NCBI GenBank assembly: GCA_965197495.1
Contig: OZ240210.1
Location: forward strand, 2,542,001-2,606,000
Length of the DNA: 64,000 nt
Reading direction: 5' to 3'
Source of the DNA: SMYC01 sp965197495
GTDB lineage: Bacteria > Acidobacteriota > Vicinamibacteria > Marinacidobacterales > SMYC01
A program made the position numbers and the translations under genes. This document shows, piece by piece, positions 19,265 to 28,742 of this stretch (the first letter of the stretch is position 1; each line of letters opens with the position of its first letter). The notes under the pieces are model-generated. The model did not search any database and had not been told where the DNA came from. It saw only the letters and a list, made by a program, of their open reading frames with translations.

Positions 19265-19277
19265 GGTTCTTTGAAAA
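19265..19277 (+). promoter_or_regulatory. Second boxA, upstream of 23S rRNA
   Basis: GGTTCTTTGAAAA repeats the leader boxA core (GTTCTTTGAAAA) about 85 nt before 23S rRNA. A boxA in the spacer is known in other rRNA operons and would reload the antitermination complex before the long 23S gene. Confidence 0.7.
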
Positions 19278-19336
19278 CTGAATATCTGGCAACCATTGTT
19301 TTTGGGTATATAAATGCGCAGTGCGGCGCAGATCAT

Positions 19337-19369
19337 AAACTTTGCTCTGAGTAAATTTTATGGTCAAGC
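19337..19369 (+). other. 23S precursor processing stem, 5' arm
   Basis: These 33 nt are complementary to 23392-23424 with a single non-Watson-Crick position. They form the long helix that closes pre-23S rRNA and is cut by RNase III-type enzymes. Confidence 0.85.
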
Positions 19370-19886
19370 TACTAAGGGCGTACGGTGGATGCCTTGGCAC
19401 AGAGAGGCGATGAAGGACGTGGCAGGCTGCGAAAAGCCTCGGGGAACCGCGAGCAGGTTTTGATCCGGGGATGTCCGAATGGGGAAACCCGATAGGGGTA
19501 ATGCCCTATCATCCGTCATTGAATACATAGGTGGCGGAAGCGAACTCAGGGAAGTGAACCATCTCAGTACCTGAAGGAAGAGAAAGCAACCGCGATTTCC
19601 CAAGTAGCGGCGAGCGAACGGGAATCTAGCCCAAACCGTTATGATGTCAAGCCCGTAGGCGTTGTTATGACGGTGTTGTGGGGCCCGGCACGGCTCGGTT
19701 ACGGACGAGCTAGAAAGTTACCAATCACGGCGTTAGTCGAACGGTTCTGGAAAGACCGGCGATACAGAGTGAGAGCCTCGTAGACGAAAACGTTCGTGAC
19801 TTTCAGCTGGGTTCCCGAGTACCACGGGGCACGTGAAACCTTGTGGGAACCTGGGGGGACCATCCTCCAAGGCTAAATACTACTCT

Positions 19887-19928
<42 letters not shown>

Positions 19929-19941
19929 AACCTCTGTTAGA

Positions 19942-19977
<36 letters not shown>

Positions 19978-20017
19978 CAGTGGGAGGGCGTTTGCGAGTG
20001 GCTTCGGCCGTTCGTAT

Positions 20018-20056
<39 letters not shown>

Positions 20057-20512
20057 TATTGTCAGTGGCGAGGTTAAGCTTCAACGCGAGCCGTAGCGAA
20101 AGCGAGTCTTAATAGGGCGAATAGTCGCTGGTAATAGACGCGAAGCGGGGTGATCTACCCTTGGCCAGGGTGAAACCCGGGTAACACCGGGTGGAGGCCC
20201 GAACCAGTATCGGTTGAAAACGATTTGGATGAGCTGAGGGTAGGGGTGAAAGGCTAATCAAACTCCGTGATAGCCCGTTCTCCTCGAAATAGCTTTAGGG
20301 CTAGCCTCGAAGGATCGGTCATGGTTGTAGAGTACTCGATGGACTAGGGGCCCCACCAGGTTACTGAATCCAACGAAACTCCGAATGCCATGAACCGTAC
20401 TTCGGGAGTCAGACTGTGGGGGCTAAGCTCCATGGTCAAAAGGGAAACAGCCCAGACCGCCAGCTAAGGTCCCAAAATACATGCTAAGTGGGAAAGGATC
20501 TGGAGACGCTCT

Positions 20513-20580
<68 letters not shown>

Positions 20581-21253
20581 GCTCCGGGCCGATAATGTAA
20601 CGGGGCTCAAGCATGTTACCGAAGCTGCGGACTTCGTGATCCCCTGACGGGGATCTCGGAGTGGTAGAGGAGCGTTCCATATTGGTTGAAGCTAGACCGA
20701 CGAGGACTAGTAGACGATATGGAAGTGACCCTGCCGGCATAAGTAGCGATAATCCGGGTGAGAACCCTGGACGCCGAAAGCCTAAGGTTTCCTGAGGAAG
20801 GTCAGTCCGCTCAGGGTTAGTCGGTACCTAAGGTGAGGCCGAAAGGCGTAGCCGATGGACAGCAGGTCAATATTCCTGCACCACGTCAAAGACGTTTGAG
20901 CAATGGGGTGACGCAGAAGGGTAGGTCTACGCACGATTGGACGTGTGCGGCCGTGACCGTAGGTGGAAGCTCAGGCAAATCCGGGCTTCATATACATCGA
21001 GAGTCGCGGGGAAGTGCGCCTTCGGGCAAACCAACTGATCGAACCCACGCTGCCGAGAAAAACCTCTAGTGAGTCTTTACGTGACCGTACCGCAAACCGA
21101 CACAGGTAGGCGAGGAGAGAATCCAAAGGCGCAAGTGAGAACTCTCGTTTAGGAACTCGGCAAATTAACCCCGTAACTTCGGGAGAAGGGGTGCCTCGTT
21201 AGGGTGATGGGACTTGCTCCCTGAGCTCGAGGAGGTCGCAGAGAAATGGCCCA

Positions 21254-21285
<32 letters not shown>

Positions 21286-21401
21286 AAAGTCGAAAACGAC
21301 GTATAGGGTCTGACGCCTGCCCGGTGCCGGAAGGTTAAAAGGAGGGGTTAGCTTCGGCGAAGCTCTGAATTGAAGCCCCGGTAAACGGCGGCCGTAACTA
21401 T

Positions 21402-21724
21402 GAAGAAGGTCTGTTAGGACAACCGTTGTAGTTACGAGATCAAAATCTGGCTATATGCTGGGACATCCGAGTATCTTCCACTACTCCCCGATTCACTGGG
21501 GAGTGACAATGTGTGAAGTGCGGACAATCAGCAGGAAACCCAAACCATCGGGGATCCTCAGAGACTGTACGCCAGACCACCCTCATAAATTCCATTGAGA
21601 TTGAACATGGTGGATGAGACAGTCCGATCTTCATGGCGACATGGAGAGCGCGGCAGAAATGACCGTGCCCCGCGGAACGACTCTTCAAGTACTACATCAG
21701 GGTTTCACGGAGTAACAAAGAATG
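21402..21724 (+). ncRNA. Group I intron 1 (23S position 1917), ORF-less
   Basis: The intron lies after U1917 (E. coli numbering) and is 323 nt. The 5' exon end GTAACTAT pairs fully with the internal guide GTAGTTAC at 21428-21435, leaving the expected U-G wobble at the splice site, and the intron ends in G. P4 is formed by GCTG (in TATATGCTGGG) and CAGC (in AATCAGCAGG). P7 is GACTGT at 21563-21568 with ACAGTC at 21619-21624. There is no homing endonuclease ORF. It resembles intron 2 over much of its core, including a shared CATGGCGACATGG block. Confidence 0.93.
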
Positions 21725-21738
21725 AACGGTCCTAAGGT

Positions 21739-22086
21739 TGTTAACGCAGCCCCCGGCGGCCGCGAGGTCGACGGTGCATCTGGCTATATGCTGGAAAGTC
21801 TGAGTATCTGGTGGTACTCCCGCCTCCGCCAAGGCTACGGCGTGGCGAGCGCTTGTCTCGCCGAAGCCGCTAGCGGCGAAGGTGGAGTGAAAACCCATCC
21901 AGTGCAGATAATCAGCAGGGAAGTTCAGCTGTGAGCCTTGCAGCTGTAACCCCTCAGAGACTGCACGCCGGACATCCTGGAACTCGCAGGATGAAGATAC
22001 AGTCCGTACCTCATGGCGACATGGGGAGGTCGGCAGAAATGACCGACCCGCTTCATCAGTAGCCTGATGAAGAGGTAACAGAATAG
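21739..22086 (+). ncRNA. Group I intron 2 (23S position 1931), ORF-less
   Basis: The intron is 348 nt, after U1931, ending in G before AGCGAAATTCC. It shares with intron 1 the CTGGCTATATGCTGG, AATCAGCAGGG, CCTCAGAGACTG and CATGGCGACATGG blocks, plus the CGGCAGAAATGACC ending, so both descend from one intron. P7 is GACTG in the CAGAGACTGC stretch with CAGTC in ATACAGTCC. I could not find a convincing internal guide for P1 by eye. No protein is encoded. Confidence 0.9.
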
Positions 22087-22106
22087 AGCGAAATTCCTTG
22101 TCGGGT

Positions 22107-22449
22107 AAACAGAAAATTGCCCCGGGCGGGAGTGATCCCGTCCAGCAAACCGGCTCAAATCGGTGAAACCCTACCGGCGCTTTAGCAGGTGCGCCGCGGG
22201 CAATACCGAGGGTAAGATCGCAGCGATCCAAACGGGTCGCGGCGTTCCCCGTAACGACTCAGGGATTGAGACCCCTGGATGGTTTCTTCTTTCGGAAGAT
22301 TCCATAATACGCCGGCCCTGGTCCTTTTCTGATGAATGATGAAAATGAATTCATCAGGAAAGCGGAAGTATTCCGGCAGTGAGATACTCAGCTCACTGGC
22401 GATCAGGTGAAGGTATAGTCTACGCCACGGGAAACCGTGGAATCACGTG
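22107..22449 (+). ncRNA. Group I intron 3 (23S position 1951), ORF-less
   Basis: The intron is 343 nt, after U1951, ending in G before AAGTTCCGACC. P4 is TTGCCC with GGGCAA (in GCGGGCAATACCGAG), and P7 is GACT (in AACGACTCAGG) with AGTC (in GGTATAGTCTACG). The core blocks differ from those of introns 1 and 2, so this is a separate intron lineage. No endonuclease ORF is present. Confidence 0.88.
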
Positions 22450-22549
22450 AAGTTCCGACCTGCACGAATGGCGCAACGATCTGGGCGCTGTCTCGACGAG
22501 AGGCACTGCGAATTTGTAGTACCGGTGAAGATGCCGGTTACCCGCGACA

Positions 22550-22580
<31 letters not shown>

Positions 22581-22730
22581 CCCTAGCAGTGAATTTTGGT
22601 GCGTTGTGCGCAGGATAGGTGGGAGGCTTTGAACCTAGAGCTCTGGCTTTGGGGGAGCCAATGGTGAGATACCACCCTCATCGTTCTGAAATTCTAACCT
22701 AGGCCCGTTATCCGGGTCAGGGACACTGTT

Positions 22731-22762
<32 letters not shown>

Positions 22763-22916
22763 CAAAATGTAACGGAGGCGCCCGAAGGTTCGCTCAGGCT
22801 GATTGGAAACCAGCCGTGGAGTGTAAAGGCACAAGCGAGCTTGACTGCGAGACTTACTAGTCGAGCAGGTGGGAAACCAGGGCTTAGTGATCCGGCGGTT
22901 CCGCATGGAAGGGCCG

Positions 22917-22955
<39 letters not shown>

Positions 22956-22986
22956 TATCGCGCCCAAGAGTTCATATCGACGGCGC

Positions 22987-23022
<36 letters not shown>

Positions 23023-23036
23023 AGCTGTAGCAGGTT

Positions 23037-23068
<32 letters not shown>

Positions 23069-23540
23069 TACGTGAGCTGGGTTTAGAACGTCGTGAGACA
23101 GTTCGGTCCCTATCTGTCGTGGGCGCAGGAGATTTGAGGAGAGCTGGCCTTAGTACGAGAGGACCGGGCTGGACGAACCTCTGGTTTACGAGTTGTTCCG
23201 CCAGGAGCATCGCTCGGTAGTTACGTTCGGAAGGGATAAGCGCTGAAAGCATATAAGCGCGAAGCCCACTCCAAGATGAGATCTCCCGGACCATAAGGTC
23301 CCTAAAGGCCCCTGGAAGACCACCAGGTTGATAGGCCCGGTGTGTAAGGCGAGTTAATTGCTTCAGCTAACGGGTACTAATCGGCCGTGAGGCTTGACCA
23401 TAAAATTTACCCAGAGCAAAGTTTCGTTCGCACCGCATTTCGAGCCCAAAGTGGTTGCCACCCGCCGTCGCTGCCTTCGGCAGCTATGGCGAGGTTCCCG
23501 CCAAGGCTATTTGCCGCGGCGGGAAGATATTCTGAAGAGT

Positions 23541-23658
<118 letters not shown>

Positions 23659-23670
23659 ATGTAATCCAAT

Positions 23671-23708
23671 CGCCCGACCTCCTCTGAAGGGGAGGCCGGG
23701 CGTTTAAA
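23671..23708 (+). terminator. Rho-independent terminator of the rRNA operon
   Basis: CGCCCGACCTCC and GGAGGCCGGGCG form a strong GC-rich stem with a TCTGAAGG loop, followed by TTTAAATT. It lies 12 nt after the 5S gene. Confidence 0.88.
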
Positions 23709-23883
23709 TTGAAGTCACTCCAAGAGTTTGATAGCCTATGGCAGTCCGCGGCCTTCGAGCTCGCGGGAGGAGGTAGAGGCTAACATCTGTTAGCCGTTTG
23801 TATGCAGCCATTCACCTAGCGTCCGTAAGGCTTTCTGGTTGTACTCGGATGGCCTTCGGCGAATGGAGGATCGCCTGGGCAAA

Positions 23884-24294
23884 ATGACCAAAGCTCTGGG
23901 TAAGCACCTAATCGCAGAACTCTGGGTTCGAGAACGACATCTCTTAAACGACCACGAGCTCGTCCGGGACACTCTCCTTGCTGCATCCGAGCGCGGCGGC
24001 TTTACCGTCCTCGACCTGAGCAGCCACACCTTTTCACCAAACGGCGTGACCGCCGTCGTGCTCTTGTCGGAATCGCATATGTCCATCCACACTTGGCCCG
24101 AGCACGGCTACGCCGCGGTGGACATCTTCACTTGTGGCGGCTCGCCCCGTAAAGCACTCGAGGAGATCGAACGGAGGCTCGATGTCGACCGCATGGAAGT
24201 ACGGGAATTGGATCGCGGGCTCCTGGGAAAGGCTCCAGCGCGGCCGCCACATTCTGCTCGGGATCGAAGAGTGGATCTTTCGCGAGCGTTCTGA
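23884..24294 (+). CDS. speD: S-adenosylmethionine decarboxylase proenzyme
   Basis: The pyruvoyl enzyme makes decarboxylated AdoMet for spermidine synthesis. The 136-residue protein is the short prokaryotic form. The self-cleavage site lies in LLSESHMSIHTWPE, where the Glu-Ser bond yields the pyruvoyl group, and FTCGG contains the catalytic cysteine. ATG 23884 (MTKALGKHLIAELW) fits family N-termini; an in-frame ATG at 23863 gives 7 more residues. The C-terminal 30 residues (GLLGKAPARPPHS onward) lie in DNA shared with speE and are not conserved-looking. It forms an operon with speE. Confidence 0.92.
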   Translation: MTKALGKHLIAELWVRERHLLNDHELVRDTLLAASERGGFTVLDLSSHTFSPNGVTAVVLLSESHMSIHTWPEHGYAAVDIFTCGGSPRKALEEIERRLDVDRMEVRELDRGLLGKAPARPPHSARDRRVDLSRAF

Positions 24295-25120
24295 ATATCA
24301 AGAAGTCGCGATCGCGACCGTTCCCGATTACGGCCGCGGACTCTTTCTCGACGCCGTGGTCGAGTTCCTCGCTCTCGACGAGTTCGTCTATCACGAGTCC
24401 TTTGCGCTGCCGCCGCTCCTGTTCCACCCTTCACCCAAACGCGTTTTGATCGCGGGCGGCGGCGATGGCCTCGCGCTTCGCGAGGTCTTGCGCGATCCGC
24501 GCGTCGACGAAGTCGTGATGGTCGAGCTCGACGGTCTCGTCATCGACGCGTGCAAGGCCCATCTCGCCGAGCTCCACCGCGGGAGCTTCAACGACGAGCG
24601 CGCCACAATCCTCATCCAGGACATCTTCCCCTATCTGGAAGCTGACCCGCAGCCCTTCGACGTGATTCTTGTCGACCTTCTCGACGCTTATGACGAGCTC
24701 GCCGTCGGCTTGTACGACAAAGTCCTTCGTCTCCTGAGAAACGCGCTCAACCCTGATGGCATCGTCGGGGGGTTCGGCGATGTGGCGCGGCCCCACATGA
24801 CGATCCGTGTGCCCTATCAAGGCCTCCGCCGCTTTTTCGAGAACGTCGCTATGCACCAGGCGCCCATCAACACCTTCGGCGGCGGTTATGGGTTCCTTCT
24901 TGCTTCCAATGCTGTCGCGTTCCACCGCACCGCCGCAGAAGTCGTCACCGCCCGGGCCGCCGCGCTCGCAGGCGATCTGCGCGCTCTCGTTCCCGAGCAC
25001 TTCCCCCATTGTTTCGCGATGCCGCGTTACGTTCGCCGTGCGCTCGACGACGAGTTTGCCCCGCCGACCCAGGGCGTTACCGACGCGTTCTCCTGGATCT
25101 ATCCGGACGAATCGCCCTGA
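24182..25120 (+). CDS. speE: Spermidine synthase
   Basis: This aminopropyltransferase joins decarboxylated AdoMet and putrescine. The 312-residue frame contains the family core: FLDAVVEFLALDEFVYHESF, VLIAGGGDGLALREVL (AdoMet-binding), VVMVELDGLVID, and DVILVDLLDAYD. ATG 24182 (MSTAWKYGNW) is the first usable in-frame start, which makes the gene overlap speD by 113 nt. The recognisable domain begins near RGRHILLGIEEWIF, so the start could lie slightly later. The C-terminal 60 residues follow the usual pattern of the family. Confidence 0.92.
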   Translation: MSTAWKYGNWIAGSWERLQRGRHILLGIEEWIFRERSEYQEVAIATVPDYGRGLFLDAVVEFLALDEFVYHESFALPPLLFHPSPKRVLIAGGGDGLALREVLRDPRVDEVVMVELDGLVIDACKAHLAELHRGSFNDERATILIQDIFPYLEADPQPFDVILVDLLDAYDELAVGLYDKVLRLLRNALNPDGIVGGFGDVARPHMTIRVPYQGLRRFFENVAMHQAPINTFGGGYGFLLASNAVAFHRTAAEVVTARAAALAGDLRALVPEHFPHCFAMPRYVRRALDDEFAPPTQGVTDAFSWIYPDESP

Positions 25121-25367
25121 AAGATGACACCCGCATCCGCCTTACGAGGCGAACGGTCCAGATCGCCACATAGCTCATATACACTGCGAGAAGCCACAGA
25201 AACGCGTTGCTGATCTGCCCGCTCGTGAGATCGGCATTGAAGACAAGATGCATCACTGCCGCGGAGAACGCCAAAGACGCAATGAAAAACCACCCGGCGC
25301 TGTCGCGAAACCAAAGCTCCGTCGCGACGTCGACCGCGCGCACGGAGCGAGCCGCAAGCCGCGGCAT
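25077..25367 (-). CDS. Small two-TM membrane protein, unknown
   Basis: The 96-residue protein has two hydrophobic segments (GWFFIASLAFSAAVMHLVF and FLWLLAVYMSYVAIWTVRLV) between basic ends, so it probably spans the inner membrane twice. It converges on speE with a 44-nt tail overlap. No family was recognised. The clear TM pattern in a 270-nt gap supports a real gene, but the length is short. Confidence 0.5.
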   Translation of the reverse strand: MPRLAARSVRAVDVATELWFRDSAGWFFIASLAFSAAVMHLVFNADLTSGQISNAFLWLLAVYMSYVAIWTVRLVRRMRVSSFRAIRPDRSRRTRR

Positions 25368-25396
25368 GGCTAGCCCATGTTTCCCTTTTAGGTGTC

Positions 25397-27341
25397 TAAG
25401 TCATTGAGAACAAAGGATCGAGATCGGCGGTTTGTCTCTACGCTGACAGCACCTCCTCGGAGAAGGCTGGCGGGTCGCGTTCAACGATGCCGAGTGCAGT
25501 CAGGATCGAGTTGGCGCGAGCGGTGCCGCGCGTGACGACGCGCTTAGTCCGCCCAGAACCCAGCTGTAAGTCGACGACCCGGACCGAGCGTAGCGCTTGT
25601 AGTGCCTCGGTTGCGGACAGGTCGAGTTCGGCGACCTTGAGCTTTTTCTCAAGAGCCCGATGCACAAGGAAGGCCAGCGTAGCTACGAAAAGATGTGCCT
25701 CCACACGCTCATCGGTCTGGTGGTAAACGGGACGCATCTCAATGACATCCTTAAGGCATGAGAAGGCTCGCTCGACCTCGTTTAGGTCCTTGTAAAGGCG
25801 CACGGCGTCGACCGGAGAGAGGTTTTGCTCCTCGGTTTGAATAACGTACTTACCCTCGTAGGCTTGCTCGCGCTTGAGGTTGACGGGGTGCTCGAAGAAG
25901 CGGAAGCGACCGTTTTTGTACTCCCAGTCGTAGTAACGGTGACCGTGGTGGCGTGCCTGTATGCGCGCGGCGGCGGCACCGATTTTCTCGGGGGCTTTCA
26001 ATCGTCCGTCGCGCACGCGGCGCTCGAGGGCCTCGAATGCCGCACGGGCACGTCCCATGGCCCGCAGCCTCTGCCCGCGCTCGTAGGCGAGCCTTTCGTC
26101 GCTGTGAACGACGAAGATGCGCACCCCAGACTGCTCGGAGCGGACTTCTTGCACACGAGTCTTAGGTGGCTCGGCTTTTTCGCTCACCGTGATGCCACCA
26201 GGGCAGTCGATCCACTCTCCGCTGGCGCGCTCGATGTAACGATAGACCTCCTCGCGCCGTCGTCTTTGCAGCCCGACGAGATAGCCCTGCTTGCGCGAGC
26301 GCACCACTGCCAGGCTGTCGCTCGTTACCATCCCTCGGTCGCCGACAAAAACCACGCGGTGCAAACCGAATCGTTCGTTGAGATCGTTGAGCACCTGCGG
26401 CACCGTTTTCGCGTCACGCCAGTTGCCGGCGAAAACATGGTGGGCGATCGGCCAACCGTCCACCATCACCAGACCGATAAGCACTTGCCGGTTACGCGGT
26501 CTGCGGTCGCGACTGTAGCCGTGGGCGCCGAGCCCCGGAGGGCCTTGACCTTCGAAGTACGTCGACGTCAGGTCGTAAAACACCATGTCAACCTCAAGCG
26601 AAAACAGATCCCGCAAGCGCAAAAACAGCTCCTTCTCGATCTGTTCTTTGCGGGCATGCAGCTGGTCGAGCGTTCGGTACCATTGCTTGAGTTGGCGAAA
26701 CTCCACGCGAACCCGCGGGGAGCGACTCGCTCGCCGTTCCCCATCATCGCGCCACTGCGGCACCCACCGCCGCCCCTGCCGGTCGCAGACGAAGTCGGTC
26801 TCGAGCCAGCGCGCCAGACCGTGCTCGCTTGACGGAGCACATAGCCGGTTGGCGACCAGCACCAAAGCTCGCTCGCTTAGCGCCACTCCGTCCCGCTTGC
26901 CGCGGCCCCCGAGCCGGTCGAGAATCTGCTCCAGCCCGAGTTCGCGCCACAGCGTCGCCGTCACCAGCATCGGACCCCAATCCCACGCGTCTGCCCCCGC
27001 GACCTGCTCGGCTGCTCGCTCGGTGTCGGCCGGTTCACCGGCCCCAAGCAACCGATTGAGGGAGTCGAGATTGGCAACTAGGAGATCCTTGCGCCCCAAG
27101 TTGCACACTACGCGTTGCTTCGGCTTGCCGTGCTCCCGATACGACTCGACCAGGCGGACATACTCATGTTGAACCCCTTTGCCGCCTGCGGCCCGAACGA
27201 TGCGGAAGAACATAACCTGTCCTCACGCATACTACATGTCATTGCCCACGATTACAACGTATTAATGGCGCTCAAAGCACAATCTCTGTCTCTATGTTTT
27301 GGGCGAAATTCAACCCCCGTTCCTTTGAATTCAGTCACTTA
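25397..27341 (-). mobile_element. IS1634-family element
   Basis: Terminal inverted repeats are visible: TAAGTCATTGAGAACAAAGG on the left and, reverse-complemented, TAAGTGACTGAATTCAAAGG on the right (about 15 of 20 positions agree). One long transposase gene fills the element. No convincing target duplication was found, so the outer limits are approximate by a few bases. Confidence 0.8.
25438..27213 (-). CDS. IS1634-family transposase
   Basis: The 591-residue DDE transposase is intact. Landmarks are the N-terminal EYVRLVESYREHGKPKQRVV, FYDLTSTYFEGQGPPGLGAH, VFVGDRGMVTSDSL, and LYKDLNEVERAFSCLKDVIE around the glutamate. It is related to the IS1634-like transposase at 4110 but clearly divergent, and lacks the internal duplication seen there. 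ATG at 27213 opens MFFRIVRAAGGKGVQHEYV. Confidence 0.92.
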   Translation of the reverse strand: MFFRIVRAAGGKGVQHEYVRLVESYREHGKPKQRVVCNLGRKDLLVANLDSLNRLLGAGEPADTERAAEQVAGADAWDWGPMLVTATLWRELGLEQILDRLGGRGKRDGVALSERALVLVANRLCAPSSEHGLARWLETDFVCDRQGRRWVPQWRDDGERRASRSPRVRVEFRQLKQWYRTLDQLHARKEQIEKELFLRLRDLFSLEVDMVFYDLTSTYFEGQGPPGLGAHGYSRDRRPRNRQVLIGLVMVDGWPIAHHVFAGNWRDAKTVPQVLNDLNERFGLHRVVFVGDRGMVTSDSLAVVRSRKQGYLVGLQRRRREEVYRYIERASGEWIDCPGGITVSEKAEPPKTRVQEVRSEQSGVRIFVVHSDERLAYERGQRLRAMGRARAAFEALERRVRDGRLKAPEKIGAAAARIQARHHGHRYYDWEYKNGRFRFFEHPVNLKREQAYEGKYVIQTEEQNLSPVDAVRLYKDLNEVERAFSCLKDVIEMRPVYHQTDERVEAHLFVATLAFLVHRALEKKLKVAELDLSATEALQALRSVRVVDLQLGSGRTKRVVTRGTARANSILTALGIVERDPPAFSEEVLSA

Positions 27342-27376
27342 CGAGCGTTAGGATGCTCATAAAGGGTAAACATGGG

Positions 27377-27540
27377 CTAGTGCCCGAACCCGCTAATCCT
27401 GCCGTGAATTCCTGGCCCTTTTCGGCGCTGACTGCGTTGTTCCTCCTCGACATATCTAGATATTACGTCGTCGGCTCGCCTTGTCAGCGCCAAAAATGGC
27501 CTAGGACTTCACCGACAGGATTAGCGGGTTCGAGCACTAG
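27377..27540. repeat. 164-bp palindromic (MITE-like) element
   Basis: The two outer thirds are near-perfect inverted repeats: CTAGTGCCCGAACCCGCTAA at the left and, reverse-complemented, CTAGTGCTCGAACCCGCTAA at the right. Complementarity continues through AATCCTG, GCC and GGCGCTGAC toward a loop containing TATCTAGATA. It encodes nothing and is inserted in a DUF1648-like gene, supplying that gene's new stop. Confidence 0.85.
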
Positions 27541-27741
27541 AAGCATCCCGAACCAAAACGCCATCGAAACGGCTGCGATCGTCATGAACATCGCTTTCGA
27601 GGACCAACCGCCGGTCGCGCCGTCCCCTCCGAAATTTGTGGCCATAGGATCTGGCAGTCGCGGGTACACGTCGATGCATTCGAGCGCGCTCACGAAGACG
27701 ACCCCGAAAGCGACGCCCAATTGGCTGTAGTTGGGTTTCAT
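27484..27741 (-). pseudogene. DUF1648-like membrane protein truncated by the palindromic element
   Basis: The 5' 67 codons encode a hydrophobic start (SQLGVAFGVVFVSALECID), then the DUF1648 block (LPDPMATNFGGDGATGGWSS) and a second TM (FMTIAAVSMAFWFGMLLVL). From 27540 the frame runs into the palindromic element and stops after EPANPVGEVLGHFWR. The missing 3' part is not found on the other side. Its start abuts the ATP-grasp gene stop (overlap near 27738). Confidence 0.72.
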
Positions 27742-28742
27742 CGGCCTTTCTCGAACGCCGTCTCCACGATTTGAGAGATGAGCCCCTCGTAAGAGAGCCC
27801 GCCTTTCTCGGCAGATTCCGCGAAGTCCTCGCCGTAGGCGAGTTGAGGGTTGGGGTTCGCCTCGAGAAAGTACACGGCGCCGTCGTCCCGCATGCGGAAA
27901 TCAATCCGGCCGTACCCGCTCAGTTCTAGTAGACGATAGATCTGCCCCGCGAGATCGCTAATCTCCTTCGCCTTTGCCTCTGGCAGCTTTGCCTTGGCCG
28001 TCCGCACCCCGAGGCGCTTTTGATACTTGTCGCTCCACTTGACGCGCTCAGTCGCGATCAATCGCGTAGACGGCGGCCGTTTCTTGAAGGCAAGCTCCCA
28101 GACAGGAAAGCTTCTCAGACGCTTGCGCCCGAGAATGCCGACATAGAGCTCCCGTCCTTCGATGTAGTGCTCGGCAATCGCGTCGGTCCCAATCTCTTGA
28201 TGTATGTATCGCACGCGATCGCGAAGTTTGGCCTCCGTTTTCACCACTGAAGCTTGTGAGATACCCACCGAGCCGTCGAAGATCAACGATTTTACGATCG
28301 CAGGAAAGGGCACGCGCTCCGCGGCGGAGACCTTCTCCCCTTGCCGAAAGACTGCAAAGCTCGGCACGGCAATGCCCTCAAAGGCGAGGATCTTCTTGGA
28401 GATCGCTTTGTCGCGCGCGAGCAAGAGTCCGCGCGCGTTGCATCCCGTATAGGGGATGCCCAATAGCTCGAGGTGCGAAACCAGGTGCTGGTCGTTGACG
28501 GCCACGCCGTGAAAATCTTCGAGCAAGTTGAAGAGCACCTGAGGCCGGAATCGATCGATGGCGGCTGCGAGCACACGGAGATTTGCGTGAAGCCCGACGA
28601 CCTCGACCTCGTGTCCCAACCGCTCGAGCGTCTCGATAACGTCATATTCCATCTTCCACTCGACGTTCGTGTGGTATCGGGCAGGATCCTTCGGCGGCAT
28701 CAGTTCCTGATGTAAGAGAGCGAGAACACGCAGCTTCTTCAT
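27738..28742 (-). CDS. D-Ala-D-Ala-ligase-like ATP-grasp enzyme
   Basis: The 334-residue protein has the Ddl-like fold. The N-domain carries LFNLLEDFHGVAVNDQHLVS and GIPYTGCNARGLLLARDK. The ATP-binding segment has IVKSLIFDGSVGIS and EHYIEGRELYVGILG, and the metal-binding end is YGRIDFRMRDDGAVYFLEAN followed by PNPQLA. It should form an amide or peptide bond using ATP, but substrates cannot be deduced; it is not a canonical Ddl. ATG 28742 (MKKLRVLALLHQ) overlaps the stop of the upstream metallopeptidase by 4 nt, so the two are translationally coupled and probably act together. Confidence 0.85.
   Translation of the reverse strand: MKKLRVLALLHQELMPPKDPARYHTNVEWKMEYDVIETLERLGHEVEVVGLHANLRVLAAAIDRFRPQVLFNLLEDFHGVAVNDQHLVSHLELLGIPYTGCNARGLLLARDKAISKKILAFEGIAVPSFAVFRQGEKVSAAERVPFPAIVKSLIFDGSVGISQASVVKTEAKLRDRVRYIHQEIGTDAIAEHYIEGRELYVGILGRKRLRSFPVWELAFKKRPPSTRLIATERVKWSDKYQKRLGVRTAKAKLPEAKAKEISDLAGQIYRLLELSGYGRIDFRMRDDGAVYFLEANPNPQLAYGEDFAESAEKGGLSYEGLISQIVETAFEKGR

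Noticed and set aside
20833..21069. 78-codon ORF and several others within 23S and 16S rRNA
   Set aside because: They lie wholly inside conserved rRNA and show no protein family pattern.
21692..22231. 179-codon minus-strand ORF across 23S introns 1 to 3
   Set aside because: It spans exon and intron sequence antisense to rRNA and has no LAGLIDADG or other endonuclease motif; it is a chance frame.
25825..26832. 335-codon plus-strand ORF opposite the IS1634 transposase
   Set aside because: It mirrors the transposase codons and has no recognisable domain.
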